Of a stretch of 64,000 nt of DNA, positions 55,085 through 64,000 are shown piece after piece. How positions within the stretch are numbered: the first letter of the stretch is position 1; the number at the start of each line of letters is the position of its first letter. Made by a program: the position numbers and the translations under genes. The stretch is from Alphaproteobacteria bacterium (lineage in GTDB: Bacteria; Pseudomonadota; Alphaproteobacteria; Ferrovibrionales; Ferrovibrionaceae), in assembly GCA_947473805.1 (NCBI GenBank), contig CANJGB010000003.1:88010-152009 (forward strand). The letters run 5' to 3'. The notes under the pieces were generated by a model, which did not search any database, had not been told where the DNA came from, and saw only the letters and a list, made by a program, of their open reading frames with translations.

Positions 55085-55468
55085 ATGGCACGCATCCTTC
55101 TGGCGGACGACGAGGCCGCGGTACGCGAGGTGGTGACCCGTGCGCTGCAATACCACCAGCACGAGGTGACGGCGGTTGCCGACGGCACGCTGGCGCTCGC
55201 GGCGCTGGCCCAGGATTCGCATTACGACCTGCTGCTGACCGACATCGTCATGCCGATGATGGACGGCATCGCGCTGGCGCTGAAAGTGGCGAAGGATTAT
55301 CCCGCGGTGCGCATCCTGATGATGACCGGTTTCGCCGCGGAGAAAGCCCGCGCGCACAACCTCAACCTGCTGGTGCACGACGTGGTGTCGAAGCCGTTCA
55401 CGATGGACCAGATCTGCGCCAAGGTTGACGCCGCGCTGAAGAAGCCGCCGACGGGCGCCGGCAGCTAG
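55085..55468 (+). CDS. cpdR: CpdR-like single-domain response regulator
   Basis: A 127-aa receiver without an output domain. It has acidic residues at 8-9 (LLADDEA), phospho-acceptor D53 (LLLTDIVMPMMDGIALA), ILMMTGFAAEKAR and lysine in VVSKPFTMDQI. In Caulobacter, unphosphorylated CpdR recruits substrates to ClpXP. The MTGFAAE segment and the length match that family. It starts 9 bp after the zinc-ribbon gene and is probably cotranscribed. Another receiver protein subfamily cannot be fully excluded. Confidence 0.8.
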   Translation: MARILLADDEAAVREVVTRALQYHQHEVTAVADGTLALAALAQDSHYDLLLTDIVMPMMDGIALALKVAKDYPAVRILMMTGFAAEKARAHNLNLLVHDVVSKPFTMDQICAKVDAALKKPPTGAGS

Positions 55469-55483
55469 ACCGGCGCCTGGCGC

Positions 55484-57910
55484 CTAGAATCGCCGCAGCA
55501 GGCGGTCGATATAGTCGCGTTCCAGCGGCGGGCGGTTGCGCTCGGCGGAGCGGCGATACAGTTCTTCAAGAATTTCGCGGCTGCGCTGCGCCTCGCTCTC
55601 GGTCGGCACCTTGGTCGACAAGCCGTCTTCCCACGGACTGTTGAGATCGCGGCCCAGCGGGTCTTCGCGGCGGCCTGAATCGGCGCGATCATTGCGGTCA
55701 TTGCGCGGATCCCCGTCGGGGCCGCCCTCACCATATTCGCTGCCCATGCCCTGCATCATCGCCTGGGCGCCCTGGCGCATCAGGTCCAGCGCCTGGCCCT
55801 GCGGCCCGGTGGCTTGGCCGGGCTCGCCCTGGCGCAACGCATCGCCGGCGCGGCCCATCTGATCCTCGGCCTGCCCCATCTGGTTGTTGTCCTGCCCGAA
55901 GCGGCGCATGAACTCGCGCAGGCGCTGGCGCAGCGCTTCCTGCTCGCCGGCATCGCCCTGGCCCTGCCGGCCTTGCTGCTGCTGGCCGTTCTGCCGCTCG
56001 CGGTTCTGGCGGAAGCTGCGGTCCATCAGCTCCTGCTGCTTGCGCATCATGTCGCCCAGTTCGCGCATCGCCTCGTTACCGCGGCGCTGGCGTTCCTGGC
56101 GTTCCTCGCTGGGAGCCTTGGCGACGCGGCCGTTCTTCATGCTTTCGAGCATCTGGCGCAGTTGCGACAGCATGTCCTTGGCCGCATCCTTCGCGCCCTT
56201 CTTGGCCAGGTCGCGCGCGCGATCGATCATCTTCTGCAGATCGTCCGAGGTCATGTACTCCTGGTCGGGGTCCATCTCATCGGCTTCCTGCAGTTCGCCC
56301 TTTTCCAGGGCGTCCTGGGCCAAAGCCTGCATGTAGCGGTCCATGGCCTGGCGCAATTCGCGGATCAGCTTCTCGATCTCGGCATCGGACGCATCCCGCG
56401 ACAGCGCCTCCTGCAAGGCCTGTTCGGCATTGCGCAGCGCCTGTTCTGCCTCGCTCAGATTGCCGTCCTCGATGCGGATCGCGACGTCCCAAAGCAGGTC
56501 GAACACGCCTTGGGTGGCGGCCTCGCTCTTGTCGTTCTGCAGCCGGGTGCGCGCCGTGCGCAGACCGAGATGTGCGGTCATGTCGTTGTTGTAGGCCTCG
56601 GGCGCCAGCGCCAGCGCCGCCAGCACCGCGGCGACGACGTTGCGCTTCGGCGGTTCGTCGACCAGTAGGCGGCGCTGCTCGATCACGGCGCGCGCGACGG
56701 GATGCTGGAACAGACGCTCGGGCAAGGTGAGTTCGACCGGTTCACTGGAACCGATCTGGCCGATGGCATCCTCGGCGACCAGCCGCGCGGTGACGACGCG
56801 GCCTGCCCAGCGATGGGCGCGCAGGTCCTGGTCGCTGCTCTCGGCGGCTTCCTTGGCGGTGACGGCGCTTAGCGGCAGGTCGATGACGTGCACGGGCTCA
56901 TTCCCGCTGCGCGATAATTCCAGCGCGACGCGCTTCAGTCCGTAATCGTCCTTGGCAGTGTAGGCGACGGTCAGCAGCGCCTGGGCGTTGCCCTTGGGCG
57001 GCGTGGTGAAAGAGACCTCGGGCAAATGGTCGGGGACCATCGCGACGGTCCAGGTGCCCAGCGTGCGCTGGCCGGCGACGATCTCGATCTTCTTTGCCGC
57101 CTCCAGCGGCTTGTTGGCCTGGAAGTTCTGCGGGTCGAGGCTGGAGAACGGAAAGGCGCGCCCGTCGATGCGCAGGGTCGGCGCCCGCCGCGTGCCATGG
57201 ACGCGCGCCAGCAAAGTGCTGCCGACCGGTACGGCAACAGCCGCCGGGCTTGCCAGCGGCTTGCCGTCGCGGGCGAGAAACAACGGCGGCAACGAGGTAT
57301 AGGCCGGCGGGCCGATCCACGCGTCCAGCATGACCGAGGCGCGGCGCTCGCCGCCGATGTCCGGGTAGATGCCGTCGTACAGGCGCTGCGGCGCCTCGGC
57401 GCCGGCAACACCCAGGCCGACGACGAGCACCAGGCCGATGACGGCGCGCAGGCCCCAGGGGTCATGGCGGGCCAGCCCTGCTTCCGGCCAGCCGATGCGG
57501 ATCTGGCCGATGCGGGCGGCCATGCGGCGCTGATAGGCCTGCCACAAGTGGCGGGTGCCGGGATCCTGCGGGTCGCCGGCCAGTCGGTCTTCCAGCAGTT
57601 CCAGCGGGCGGTGCGTCAGGCCGCTTTTCAGTTCCAGCCGGCGGCGGCCCTCGGCCCGGTCGGGCCAGGCCAGACCGCGCAGGCGGAAATATGACAGTGC
57701 GCCGAGCCCGGCGAGCACGACGAGCAGAGCGGCGAGGTGGGCCTGCCAGGGCATGAACGCCCAGAGGTCCAGCAGCGAGGCGGCGAGGAACAGGACGACG
57801 ATACCCAGCGGCAGGGCCAGGCGGGGCCACAGGCACTCCCAGAACAAAGCCGCACGGGCCAGCGCGATTCGCCGGTCGAGCAGGCGTTCGGGCGGGGCTG
57901 TGCGGGTCAT
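55484..57910 (-). CDS. TIGR02302/DUF4175 family membrane protein
   Basis: An 808-aa protein with two N-terminal TM helices (LALPLGIVVLFLAASLLDLW, AHLAALLVVLAGLGALSYF), a third near 145 (VIGLVLVVGLGVAGAE), beta-rich extracytoplasmic parts, and a long Gln/Arg/Met-rich helical C-terminal half (RQRRGNEAMRELGDMMRKQQ; NRERQNGQQQQGRQGQGD). This is the TIGR02302 pattern of alphaproteobacteria, function unknown. The C-terminal low-complexity tract makes alternative frames look open. It lies between cpdR (convergent) and lysA (same strand). Confidence 0.85.
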   Translation of the reverse strand: MTRTAPPERLLDRRIALARAALFWECLWPRLALPLGIVVLFLAASLLDLWAFMPWQAHLAALLVVLAGLGALSYFRLRGLAWPDRAEGRRRLELKSGLTHRPLELLEDRLAGDPQDPGTRHLWQAYQRRMAARIGQIRIGWPEAGLARHDPWGLRAVIGLVLVVGLGVAGAEAPQRLYDGIYPDIGGERRASVMLDAWIGPPAYTSLPPLFLARDGKPLASPAAVAVPVGSTLLARVHGTRRAPTLRIDGRAFPFSSLDPQNFQANKPLEAAKKIEIVAGQRTLGTWTVAMVPDHLPEVSFTTPPKGNAQALLTVAYTAKDDYGLKRVALELSRSGNEPVHVIDLPLSAVTAKEAAESSDQDLRAHRWAGRVVTARLVAEDAIGQIGSSEPVELTLPERLFQHPVARAVIEQRRLLVDEPPKRNVVAAVLAALALAPEAYNNDMTAHLGLRTARTRLQNDKSEAATQGVFDLLWDVAIRIEDGNLSEAEQALRNAEQALQEALSRDASDAEIEKLIRELRQAMDRYMQALAQDALEKGELQEADEMDPDQEYMTSDDLQKMIDRARDLAKKGAKDAAKDMLSQLRQMLESMKNGRVAKAPSEERQERQRRGNEAMRELGDMMRKQQELMDRSFRQNRERQNGQQQQGRQGQGDAGEQEALRQRLREFMRRFGQDNNQMGQAEDQMGRAGDALRQGEPGQATGPQGQALDLMRQGAQAMMQGMGSEYGEGGPDGDPRNDRNDRADSGRREDPLGRDLNSPWEDGLSTKVPTESEAQRSREILEELYRRSAERNRPPLERDYIDRLLRRF

Positions 57911-57928
57911 CGGCGCTCCGTCATCCGA

Positions 57929-59233
57929 TCAGGGTAATGCCTTTGCCCGGCCGCCAGAAGCGGGTTCGAGCCACGGCGGCAAAGCCTCAAGCCGGGACAT
58001 TTCCTCGTATGTAGGGCGGCGTCGCACCACGGCGAATTCCTCGCCATTGACCAAGACTTCCGGCACCAGGGGCCGGGCGTTGTAGGTCGATGCCATGACT
58101 GCAGCATAGGCCCCGCCGGAGCGAATCGCCAACAGGTCTCCGGCGGCCATGGGCGGCAGGGGGCGGTCGGCGGCCAAAAGATCGCCTGTTTCGCAGACTG
58201 GGCCCGCCACATCGACCGGCTTCAGGCCTGCGCCAGCGGCTGGCTGCTTGACCGGTTCCATGGCGTGATAGGCGTCGTACAGCGAGGGACGGATCAGGTC
58301 GTTCATCGCCGCGTCGATGATGTAGAAGGTCTTGCCGTCGGCCTCCTTCACGTAGATCACGCTGCCGACCAGCAGGCCGGCATTGCCGACGAGATAGCGC
58401 CCCGGCTCGAACATCACCTGCACGTTCAGCGGCGCGAAGATGCGCTTCACCATGGCGGCGTAGCTGGCCGGGTCGGGCGGCGCGCCGTTTGTGCTGTCAT
58501 AGACGATGCCAAGGCCGCCGCCGAGATCGGCGCGGCGGATGTTCAGGCCCAGCGTGCGCAGCTTGCCAATCAGGCCGGCGACGCGGCGGAACGCGGTTTC
58601 AAACGGCTCCAGCTTGGTCAGCTGGCTGCCGATATGGACGTCGACGCCGACGACATCGATACCGGCCAGACCGGCGGCCTTCTTGTACAGGCGCGGCGCA
58701 TCGGTCCACGGCACGCCGAACTTGGTGCCGCTATAGCCGGTGGAAATCTTGGCGTGCGTCTCGGGATCGACGTCGGGGTTCACGCGGATGGTGATCGGCG
58801 CCGTCTTGCCCAGGCCGCTGGCGACCCGCGAGAGTGCTTCCAGTTCCGGTTCGGACTCGACGTTGATCTGGTAGATGCCGGTGTTCAGCGCGAAGGCGAG
58901 TTCCGCATCGGTCTTGCCGACGCCCGAGAACACGATGCGCTGGGGCGGCACGCCGGCGGCCAGCGCCAGGCGCAGTTCGCCCTCGCTGACCACATCGGCA
59001 CCGGCGCCGAGATCGGCCAGCGTCTTCAGCACGGCGATATTGCTGTTCGCCTTCATGGCGTAGTGGATGCGCGCGTCGACGCCGGCAAAGGCAGCGGCAA
59101 AGCCGCGGTACTGCTCGACCAGCGCGGCGGTCGAGTAGACGTAGAACGGCGTGCCGACGGATGCGGCGATGCGCGCGACCGGCACGCCCTCGGCGTGCAG
59201 CGCGCCGCCGCGATGCTGGAATGGATCGGTCAT
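57929..59233 (-). CDS. lysA: Diaminopimelate decarboxylase
   Basis: A 434-aa PLP enzyme that makes lysine from meso-diaminopimelate. The PLP lysine is in RIHYAMKANSNIAVLK, the substrate and PLP phosphate loops in VGVDVHIGSQLTKLEPF and DLGGGLGIVYD, and the active-site cysteine region in GPVCETGDLLA. ATG 59233 begins MTDPFQHRGG. It starts 4 bp after the stop codon of the 51-aa lipoprotein gene, completing an argH-lipoprotein-lysA unit common in proteobacteria. Confidence 0.96.
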   Translation of the reverse strand: MTDPFQHRGGALHAEGVPVARIAASVGTPFYVYSTAALVEQYRGFAAAFAGVDARIHYAMKANSNIAVLKTLADLGAGADVVSEGELRLALAAGVPPQRIVFSGVGKTDAELAFALNTGIYQINVESEPELEALSRVASGLGKTAPITIRVNPDVDPETHAKISTGYSGTKFGVPWTDAPRLYKKAAGLAGIDVVGVDVHIGSQLTKLEPFETAFRRVAGLIGKLRTLGLNIRRADLGGGLGIVYDSTNGAPPDPASYAAMVKRIFAPLNVQVMFEPGRYLVGNAGLLVGSVIYVKEADGKTFYIIDAAMNDLIRPSLYDAYHAMEPVKQPAAGAGLKPVDVAGPVCETGDLLAADRPLPPMAAGDLLAIRSGGAYAAVMASTYNARPLVPEVLVNGEEFAVVRRRPTYEEMSRLEALPPWLEPASGGRAKALP

Positions 59234-59237
59234 GGGC

Positions 59238-59393
59238 CTAGTACGGATAGAGGATCGTGCTGCCGCGGTTGGGCACGCGCGGCGCATCGGCGCGCGTGCC
59301 CGGCGGGGCATCGGGATCGCCGACGCGGCCGCAGGCGGCCAGAAGCGAACCGAGGCTGAGGGCGCACAACAGGATGACGAGCCGGCGCATCAT
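59238..59393 (-). CDS. Small lipoprotein (LptM/YifL-like)
   Basis: A 51-aa lipoprotein with a signal peptide ([19 protein letters not shown]) whose lipobox LAAC sits at the usual place, and a short Pro/Arg-rich tail ([15 protein letters not shown]) ending in Tyr. Small lipoproteins next to lysA are called LptM (YifL) in other bacteria and assist LPS transport assembly. The start ATG overlaps the argH stop by ATGA. It is easily missed by gene finders because of its size. Confidence 0.85.
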   Translation of the reverse strand: MMRRLVILLCALSLGSLLAACGRVGDPDAPPGTRADAPRVPNRGSTILYPY

Positions 59394-60826
59394 GACGTCT
59401 TCTCCTTGCCCAACTGGCGGCGCCAGCGGGCGATCTGCTTCTTCACCTCGCGCGGCGCGGTGCCGCCGTAGGACGTGCGGCTGGCGACCGAACGATCAAC
59501 GCCCAGTACTGACAGCACATCTGCGGTGATGCGCGGTTCGATGGTGCGCAGGTCGGCCAGCGACAATTCCTCCAGGCCGCACTTGCGGCCCTCGGCCAGC
59601 TTGACCAGCGCGCCGGTCACGTGGTGCGCGTCGCGGAACGGCAGGTTGAGCTTGCGCACCAGCCAGTCGGCGAGATCGGTCGCGGTGGCGTAGCCGAGGC
59701 CGGCGGCGGCATACATGCGCGCGGTATCGGCGGTCATGTCCGCGATCATGCCGGTGGTTGCGGCGACGCAGAGTTCCAGCGTGTCGGCGGCGTCGAACAG
59801 CGGCTCCTTGTCCTCCTGCATGTCCTTGCCATAGGCCAGCGGCAGGCCCTTGATCACGACCAGCAGCGTGTTCAGCGAACCGATGACACGGCCGGTCTTG
59901 CCGCGCACCAGTTCGGCGGCGTCGGGATTACGCTTCTGCGGCATGATCGACGAGCCGGTCGTGAACTTGTCGGCCAGCCGGACAAAGCCGAACTGCGCCG
60001 ACGACCACAGCACGATCTCCTCGGCCAGCCGCGACAGGTGGGTGGCGAGGATGGCGCCAGCCGACAGGTATTCCAGCGCGAAGTCGCGGTCGGACACCGC
60101 ATCCAGCGAATTGGCCATCGGCGCGGTGAAGCCCAAAGCCTTCGCCGTCATGTGGCGGTCGATCGGGAATGACGTGCCGGCAAGTGCGGCGGCGCCCAGC
60201 GGGCTTTCGTTCAGGCGCTTGCGCGCGTCGATAAGGCGCGACCGGTCGCGCGCCGTCATCTCCACATAGGCCATCAGGTGGTGGCCGAAGGTCACCGGCT
60301 GCGCCGCCTGCAAATGGGTGAAGCCCGGCATGATCGTGCCGGCATGCTTCTCGGCCTGGTCCAGCAGCGCCTGCTGCAGCGCCTTGAGGCCCGCGTCGAG
60401 ACGGTCGATGGCGTCGCGCACCCACAGGCGGAAATCGACCGCCACCTGGTCGTTGCGCGAGCGCGCGGTGTGCAGCCGGCCGCCGGCGTCGCCGACAATC
60501 TGCTTCAGCCGCGTTTCCACATGCATGTGGATGTCTTCCAGCGCCGGGTCCCAGGCCATCTTGCCGGCCTCGATCTCGCCCTCGACCTGCTTCAGGCCGC
60601 GGGCAATCGCCGCACCGTCGGCCCTTGTCAGGATGCCGGCCTCGACCAACATGCTGGCATGGGCCAGGCTGCCGGCGATATCCTGCGCATAGAGGCGGCG
60701 GTCGAAGTCGATGGAGGCGTTGATCGCCGTCATCAGCGCATCGGGGCCGTCGGAAAAGCGGCCGCCCCACATGGTATTAGTGGCGGCCTTGGTGTTCCCC
60801 TTGGTGCCTGTCCGGCGAGAAGACAT
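59390..60826 (-). CDS. argH: Argininosuccinate lyase
   Basis: A 478-aa enzyme that releases arginine and fumarate in the last step of arginine synthesis. [54 protein letters not shown] and the signature [16 protein letters not shown] (catalytic serine) are all present. ATG 60826 ([10 protein letters not shown]) overlaps the divergent TlpA gene start at 60825; a later ATG at 60772 (MWGGRF) would avoid this. Its stop overlaps the lipoprotein gene, and lysA follows. Confidence 0.95.
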   Translation of the reverse strand: MSSRRTGTKGNTKAATNTMWGGRFSDGPDALMTAINASIDFDRRLYAQDIAGSLAHASMLVEAGILTRADGAAIARGLKQVEGEIEAGKMAWDPALEDIHMHVETRLKQIVGDAGGRLHTARSRNDQVAVDFRLWVRDAIDRLDAGLKALQQALLDQAEKHAGTIMPGFTHLQAAQPVTFGHHLMAYVEMTARDRSRLIDARKRLNESPLGAAALAGTSFPIDRHMTAKALGFTAPMANSLDAVSDRDFALEYLSAGAILATHLSRLAEEIVLWSSAQFGFVRLADKFTTGSSIMPQKRNPDAAELVRGKTGRVIGSLNTLLVVIKGLPLAYGKDMQEDKEPLFDAADTLELCVAATTGMIADMTADTARMYAAAGLGYATATDLADWLVRKLNLPFRDAHHVTGALVKLAEGRKCGLEELSLADLRTIEPRITADVLSVLGVDRSVASRTSYGGTAPREVKKQIARWRRQLGKEKTS

Positions 60827-61388
60827 GAAACGCGCTTTCGTACTGTTCGTGATGGCGATGCTGGCGCTGGGGCCGAATGCGGCCCGCGCCGCGTCCGGTG
60901 CCGAGGCCCTGCGTCCCCTGCTGACCGGCGGCATGGCGAAATTTACTTTATCGGACGAGGCCAAGCCAGCGCCGCCCGCGCCCTTCCGCGATGGCGAGGG
61001 GCGTGAGCGGACCTTGGCCGATTTTGCCGGCCGGGTCGTGCTGGTCAGCCTGTGGGCCACCTGGTGCGTGCCCTGCCGTGCCGAAATGCCGACACTGGAC
61101 GCCCTGCAGGGCAAGCTCGGTGGCAAGGATTTCGAGGTGCTGGCGATCAGCCAGGATCGCGCCGGGCCGGTAAAGGCCAAGGCCTTCATGGACGAGATCG
61201 GCGTGAAACACCTGCCGTTCTATATCGACGCGACCATGAAATCGGGCCGGTCGCTGGGCGCCTATGGCCTGCCCACGGCGATCCTGTATGGCCGCGATGG
61301 CCGCGAGATCGGCCGGATAGCGGGTGAGGCGGACTGGGCAGGCGCGGACGCCATCCGGCTGATCGAGGCGGCGATCAAGGCGAAATAG
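60825..61388 (+). CDS. TlpA-like thiol-disulfide oxidoreductase
   Basis: A 187-aa periplasmic thioredoxin-fold protein. A signal peptide ([18 protein letters not shown]) precedes the domain. The active site is [20 protein letters not shown] (CVPC), followed by [20 protein letters not shown] and the cis-proline region [19 protein letters not shown]. TlpA/ResA-like proteins reduce apocytochromes or cupredoxins. ATG 60825 lies on the opposite strand to argH with start codons sharing CATG. Confidence 0.9.
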   Translation: MKRAFVLFVMAMLALGPNAARAASGAEALRPLLTGGMAKFTLSDEAKPAPPAPFRDGEGRERTLADFAGRVVLVSLWATWCVPCRAEMPTLDALQGKLGGKDFEVLAISQDRAGPVKAKAFMDEIGVKHLPFYIDATMKSGRSLGAYGLPTAILYGRDGREIGRIAGEADWAGADAIRLIEAAIKAK

Positions 61389-61454
61389 CTGCCGGCGGGC
61401 CGATCCCGCCAATTTGCTGCATTTCCGCGCATTCCGGGCGGCTATACTCCCGCC

Positions 61455-62858
61455 GTGCTGCCGCCCCGCATTCTTGTCCCCGTCATCGTCGCCTGCGCGC
61501 TGTTCATGGAGAACCTCGATTCGACGGTTCTTGCGACCTCGCTGCCGGCCATTGCGGCTGACCTGAATGTCGATCCGATCCACCTGAAACTGGCGGTCAC
61601 GTCGTACCTGCTGAGCCTGGCCGTGTTCATTCCCATCAGCGGCTGGATGGCGGACCGGTTCGGCGCCCGGCTGGTGTTTCGCGGCGCGATGGTGGTGTTC
61701 ACCCTGGGGTCGATCCTGTGCGGCCTGGTCGACACGCTGGGCGAGATCATGGCCGGCCGCATGCTGCAGGGCCTGGGCGGGGCAATGATGGTGCCGGTCG
61801 GGCGGCTGGTCATCCTGCGCTCGGTGCCGAAATCGGAACTGGTCGGCGCGCTGGCGTGGCTGACCATGCCGGCCTTGATCGGGCCGATCCTGGGCCCGCC
61901 GGTCGGCGGGTTCATCACGACCTACCTGTCGTGGCGCTGGATCTTCTGGATCAACGTGCCGATCGGCGTGCTGGGCCTGATCCTCGCCACGCTCTACATC
62001 CCCGACATCCGCGGCGAGCAGGACCGCAAGTTCGACTTCCTCGGCTTCCTGCTGGCGGGCCTTGGCCTGGCCAGTTTCGTGTCGGGCGCGACACTGCTGG
62101 GCCTGCCGTTCCTGCCGCGACCCGCTGTACTCGCGCTGCTCGCCTTCGGCGCGGTCATGCTGGGGCTGTACGTCTGGCATGCGCTGCGGGCGCCAGCGCC
62201 GATCCTGGATCTGCGCCTGTTCCGCATCCCGACCTTCCGCGCCGGCGTGCTGGGCGGCAGCATCTTTCGCATCGGGATCGGCGCATCGCCGTTCCTGCTG
62301 CCGCTGCTGTTCCAGATCGGCTTCGGCATGAATGCCTTCCACTCCGGCCTGCTGACCTTCATGTCCGCCTGCGGCGCGCTGGGCTCGAAGGCTGCGTCGG
62401 TGGCGTTGATGCGCCGGTTCGGCTTCCGCACCACACTGGTGGCGTGCACCCTGATCGGCGGTGTCCTGGTCGCGGTACCGGCGTTCTTCACCCCGGGCAC
62501 GTCGCAGGCGCTGATCCTCGGCGTGCTGTTCATCAGCGGCGTATTCCGCGCGTTGCAGTTCACCGCCATCAATGCGCTGGGCTATGCCGACCTGGAGGGC
62601 ACGCAGATGAGTTCGGCGACCAGCCTGTCCAGCGTGTCGCAGCAATTGTCGCTGTCAGTCGGCGTCAGCGTGGGTGCGTGGATGCTGGAAATGGCGCTCG
62701 GCGGACGCGGCGGCGCAAATCTGCGCATGGACGACTTCCTGCCGGCGTTCGTGACCGTCGGCCTGATCTCGGCATCGGCGGTGTTCGTGTTCCTGCGCCT
62801 CGACCCCGATGCCGGCACCGAGGTTTCAGGTCACAAGCGGAAGCCGCGGCAGGAGTGA
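61455..62858 (+). CDS. DHA2-type MFS multidrug transporter
   Basis: A 467-aa, 14-TM drug:H+ antiporter of the EmrB/QacA type. NLDSTVLATSLPAIAADL is the motif D1 start, SGWMADRFGARLVFRGAM motif A, and GRMLQGLGGAMMVPVGRLVILR, PALIGPILGPPVGGFITTYLSWRWIFWINVP motif C of the 14-TM class. The likely start is GTG 61455. TATACT at 61443-61448 ends 6 bp before the GTG, so the mRNA may be leaderless. It exports an unknown compound; no efflux partner or regulator lies alongside. Confidence 0.87.
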   Translation: MLPPRILVPVIVACALFMENLDSTVLATSLPAIAADLNVDPIHLKLAVTSYLLSLAVFIPISGWMADRFGARLVFRGAMVVFTLGSILCGLVDTLGEIMAGRMLQGLGGAMMVPVGRLVILRSVPKSELVGALAWLTMPALIGPILGPPVGGFITTYLSWRWIFWINVPIGVLGLILATLYIPDIRGEQDRKFDFLGFLLAGLGLASFVSGATLLGLPFLPRPAVLALLAFGAVMLGLYVWHALRAPAPILDLRLFRIPTFRAGVLGGSIFRIGIGASPFLLPLLFQIGFGMNAFHSGLLTFMSACGALGSKAASVALMRRFGFRTTLVACTLIGGVLVAVPAFFTPGTSQALILGVLFISGVFRALQFTAINALGYADLEGTQMSSATSLSSVSQQLSLSVGVSVGAWMLEMALGGRGGANLRMDDFLPAFVTVGLISASAVFVFLRLDPDAGTEVSGHKRKPRQE

Positions 62859-62886
62859 TCCGCCGCGCTGTTGCTCCCGTAGGATT

Positions 62887-63759
62887 CTAGCGGGTGGGGA
62901 TGGGCGTCTCGCCGCGATAGTCGTAGAAGCCGCGCTCGCTCTTGCGACCCAGCCAGCCGGCCTCGACATACTTCACCAGCAGCGGGCAGGGGCGGTATTT
63001 GCTGTCGGCCAGGCCCTCGTACAACACCTGCATGACCGACAGGCAGATATCGAGGCCGATGAAATCGGCCAGCTGCAGCGGCCCCATCGGATGGTTGGCG
63101 CCCAGGCGCATGGCGGTGTCGATCGACTCCACCGAGCCCACGCCCTCGTACAGGGTGTAGATCGCCTCGTTGATCATCGGCAGCAGGATGCGGTTGACGA
63201 TGAAGGCCGGGAAGTCCTCGGCATTGGCGGGGGTCTTGCCCAGCTTCACGGTCAGTTCGCGCACCGACTTGAATGTCGGCTCGTCGGTCGCGATGCCGCG
63301 GATCAGTTCGACCAGCTGCATGACCGGCGCCGGGTTCATGAAGTGCATGCCCATGAATTTTTCCGGGCGATCGGTCGCCGCCGCGAGGCGGGTAACCGAG
63401 ATCGACGAGGTGTTGGTCGCGAGGATCGCGTCCTTCTTCACCACGGTGCAGACACTGGTGAATATCTTGCGCTTGACGGCCTCGTTCTCGGTGGCCGCCT
63501 CGATCACCAGATCGACATCGGCCAGCGAGGCCAGTTCGGTGCTGGTGACGATACGGGCGAGGGCGGCGGTCTTTGCCGCCTCGTCCAGCTTGCCCTTGGC
63601 GACCAGACGGCCCAGGCCGCCGGAGATGACCTTCTTCGCCTTCTCCAGCTGCTCGGCGCTGACGTCGTAAAGGACCAGATCGTAGCCGCCCGTGGCGCAA
63701 ACCTGGGCGATTCCGCTGCCCATTTGACCGGAGCCGACGATGCCGATTTTACGGATCAT
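62887..63759 (-). CDS. 3-hydroxybutyryl-CoA dehydrogenase
   Basis: A 290-aa NAD(P)-dependent 3-hydroxyacyl-CoA dehydrogenase. The cofactor motif is [19 protein letters not shown], followed by [28 protein letters not shown] and the catalytic [18 protein letters not shown] (His-x). The C-terminal domain has [12 protein letters not shown] and [16 protein letters not shown]. It works in fatty acid oxidation, butyrate or PHB metabolism. Electrons from acyl-CoA steps pass to the ETF, whose alpha gene is adjacent on the same strand. Confidence 0.93.
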   Translation of the reverse strand: MIRKIGIVGSGQMGSGIAQVCATGGYDLVLYDVSAEQLEKAKKVISGGLGRLVAKGKLDEAAKTAALARIVTSTELASLADVDLVIEAATENEAVKRKIFTSVCTVVKKDAILATNTSSISVTRLAAATDRPEKFMGMHFMNPAPVMQLVELIRGIATDEPTFKSVRELTVKLGKTPANAEDFPAFIVNRILLPMINEAIYTLYEGVGSVESIDTAMRLGANHPMGPLQLADFIGLDICLSVMQVLYEGLADSKYRPCPLLVKYVEAGWLGRKSERGFYDYRGETPIPTR

Positions 63760-63790
63760 GCGAGGCTCCCGTTGCGCGGCTTGCGGTCGG

Positions 63791-64000
63791 TCATTTCGAC
63801 AGTTCGGCCTCGAGTTCCGGCACCAGCTTGAACAGGTCGCCGACCAGGCCGTAATCGGCGACCTGGAAAATCGGCGCTTCCTCGTCCTTGTTGATGGCGA
63901 CGATGACCTTGCTGTCCTTCATGCCGGCCAGGTGCTGGATGGCGCCCGAAATGCCGACCGCGATGTAGAGGTCGGGGGCGACGATCTTGCCGGTCTGGCC
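63791..64000 (-). CDS. etfA: Electron transfer flavoprotein alpha subunit (3' end only)
   Basis: The last 69 codons of etfA, running off the window edge. The visible sequence ([20 protein letters not shown], then [20 protein letters not shown] and [16 protein letters not shown]) is the FAD-binding C-terminal domain of the alpha subunit. The ETF carries electrons from acyl-CoA dehydrogenases to quinone. The dehydrogenase gene lies 31 bp downstream. Everything upstream of the edge is unseen. Confidence 0.95.
   Translation of the reverse strand, partial: GQTGKIVAPDLYIAVGISGAIQHLAGMKDSKVIVAINKDEEAPIFQVADYGLVGDLFKLVPELEAELSK

Overview
The window is GC-rich, densely packed chromosomal DNA of an alphaproteobacterium, most likely from Rhodospirillales or a relative. 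Lineage pointers are a CpdR-type response regulator, DUF1491, DUF952 and TIGR02302/DUF4175 proteins, class I lysyl-tRNA synthetase, a B12-dependent (class II) ribonucleotide reductase, a long-form dCTP deaminase and a 3TM holin resembling the gene-transfer-agent holin family. I see no tRNA, rRNA, insertion sequence or CRISPR array.

Region 1 (1-17850) is accessory DNA interleaved with host genes. A lower-GC gene (22-1455, minus) with a peptidoglycan-binding-like domain and a toxin- or nuclease-like tail lies left of lysS. After lysS, an NTF2-like gene and a small membrane protein comes a LexA/cI-type S24 repressor (4213-4845, minus). Diverging from it is a compact T7-like (podoviral) morphogenesis cluster: three small genes, portal, scaffold, capsid, decoration-like protein, tail tubes A and B, internal virion protein, tail fibre, large terminase, a TM/coiled-coil protein, SleB-like endolysin and 3TM holin. 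No integrase, replication gene, RNA polymerase, small terminase or large ejection protein is visible, so the block has the size and content of a gene transfer agent cluster or a stripped prophage. Four copies of one palindrome (GnTATAGG-N8-CCTAnnTn) sit at the three candidate TTGACT/TTTACT promoters and beside the repressor gene, defining a regulon that includes the outlying gene at 22-1455. The portal gene carries an in-frame amber codon 49 codons before its natural end. One perfect terminator-like hairpin lies in the leader of the structural operon and another follows the capsid and decoration genes.

Region 2 (17903-34945) holds a BON-domain secreted protein, DUF952, pyrD, a receiver-Hpt protein whose Hpt lost its histidine, dgt, two paralogous MFS genes flanking an anion permease, class II aldolase and D-2-hydroxyacid dehydrogenase, a yybP-ykoY-type manganese riboswitch before a GDT1/TMEM165 exporter gene, an MFS gene, an FAD monooxygenase pseudogene, divergent efp and epmA, and a CaiB-type CoA transferase.

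Region 3 (34968-46415) is central metabolism: gltD-gltB, an acetyl-CoA hydrolase/transferase family gene, msrA, CoA transferase plus SDR, a cyclic-nucleotide-binding protein and a HAD phosphatase. A noncoding stretch with five 10-bp tandem repeats follows.

Region 4 (46715-64000) holds arsC, nrdJ, dCTP deaminase, plsC-ydcF-gmhB, ftsX-ftsE, a zinc-ribbon/DUF3426 protein, cpdR, TIGR02302, lysA, a 51-aa lipoprotein, argH, a TlpA-like thioredoxin, a DHA2 exporter, 3-hydroxybutyryl-CoA dehydrogenase and the 3' end of etfA at the window edge. All assignments come from reading the sequence and from family knowledge; no searches were run.
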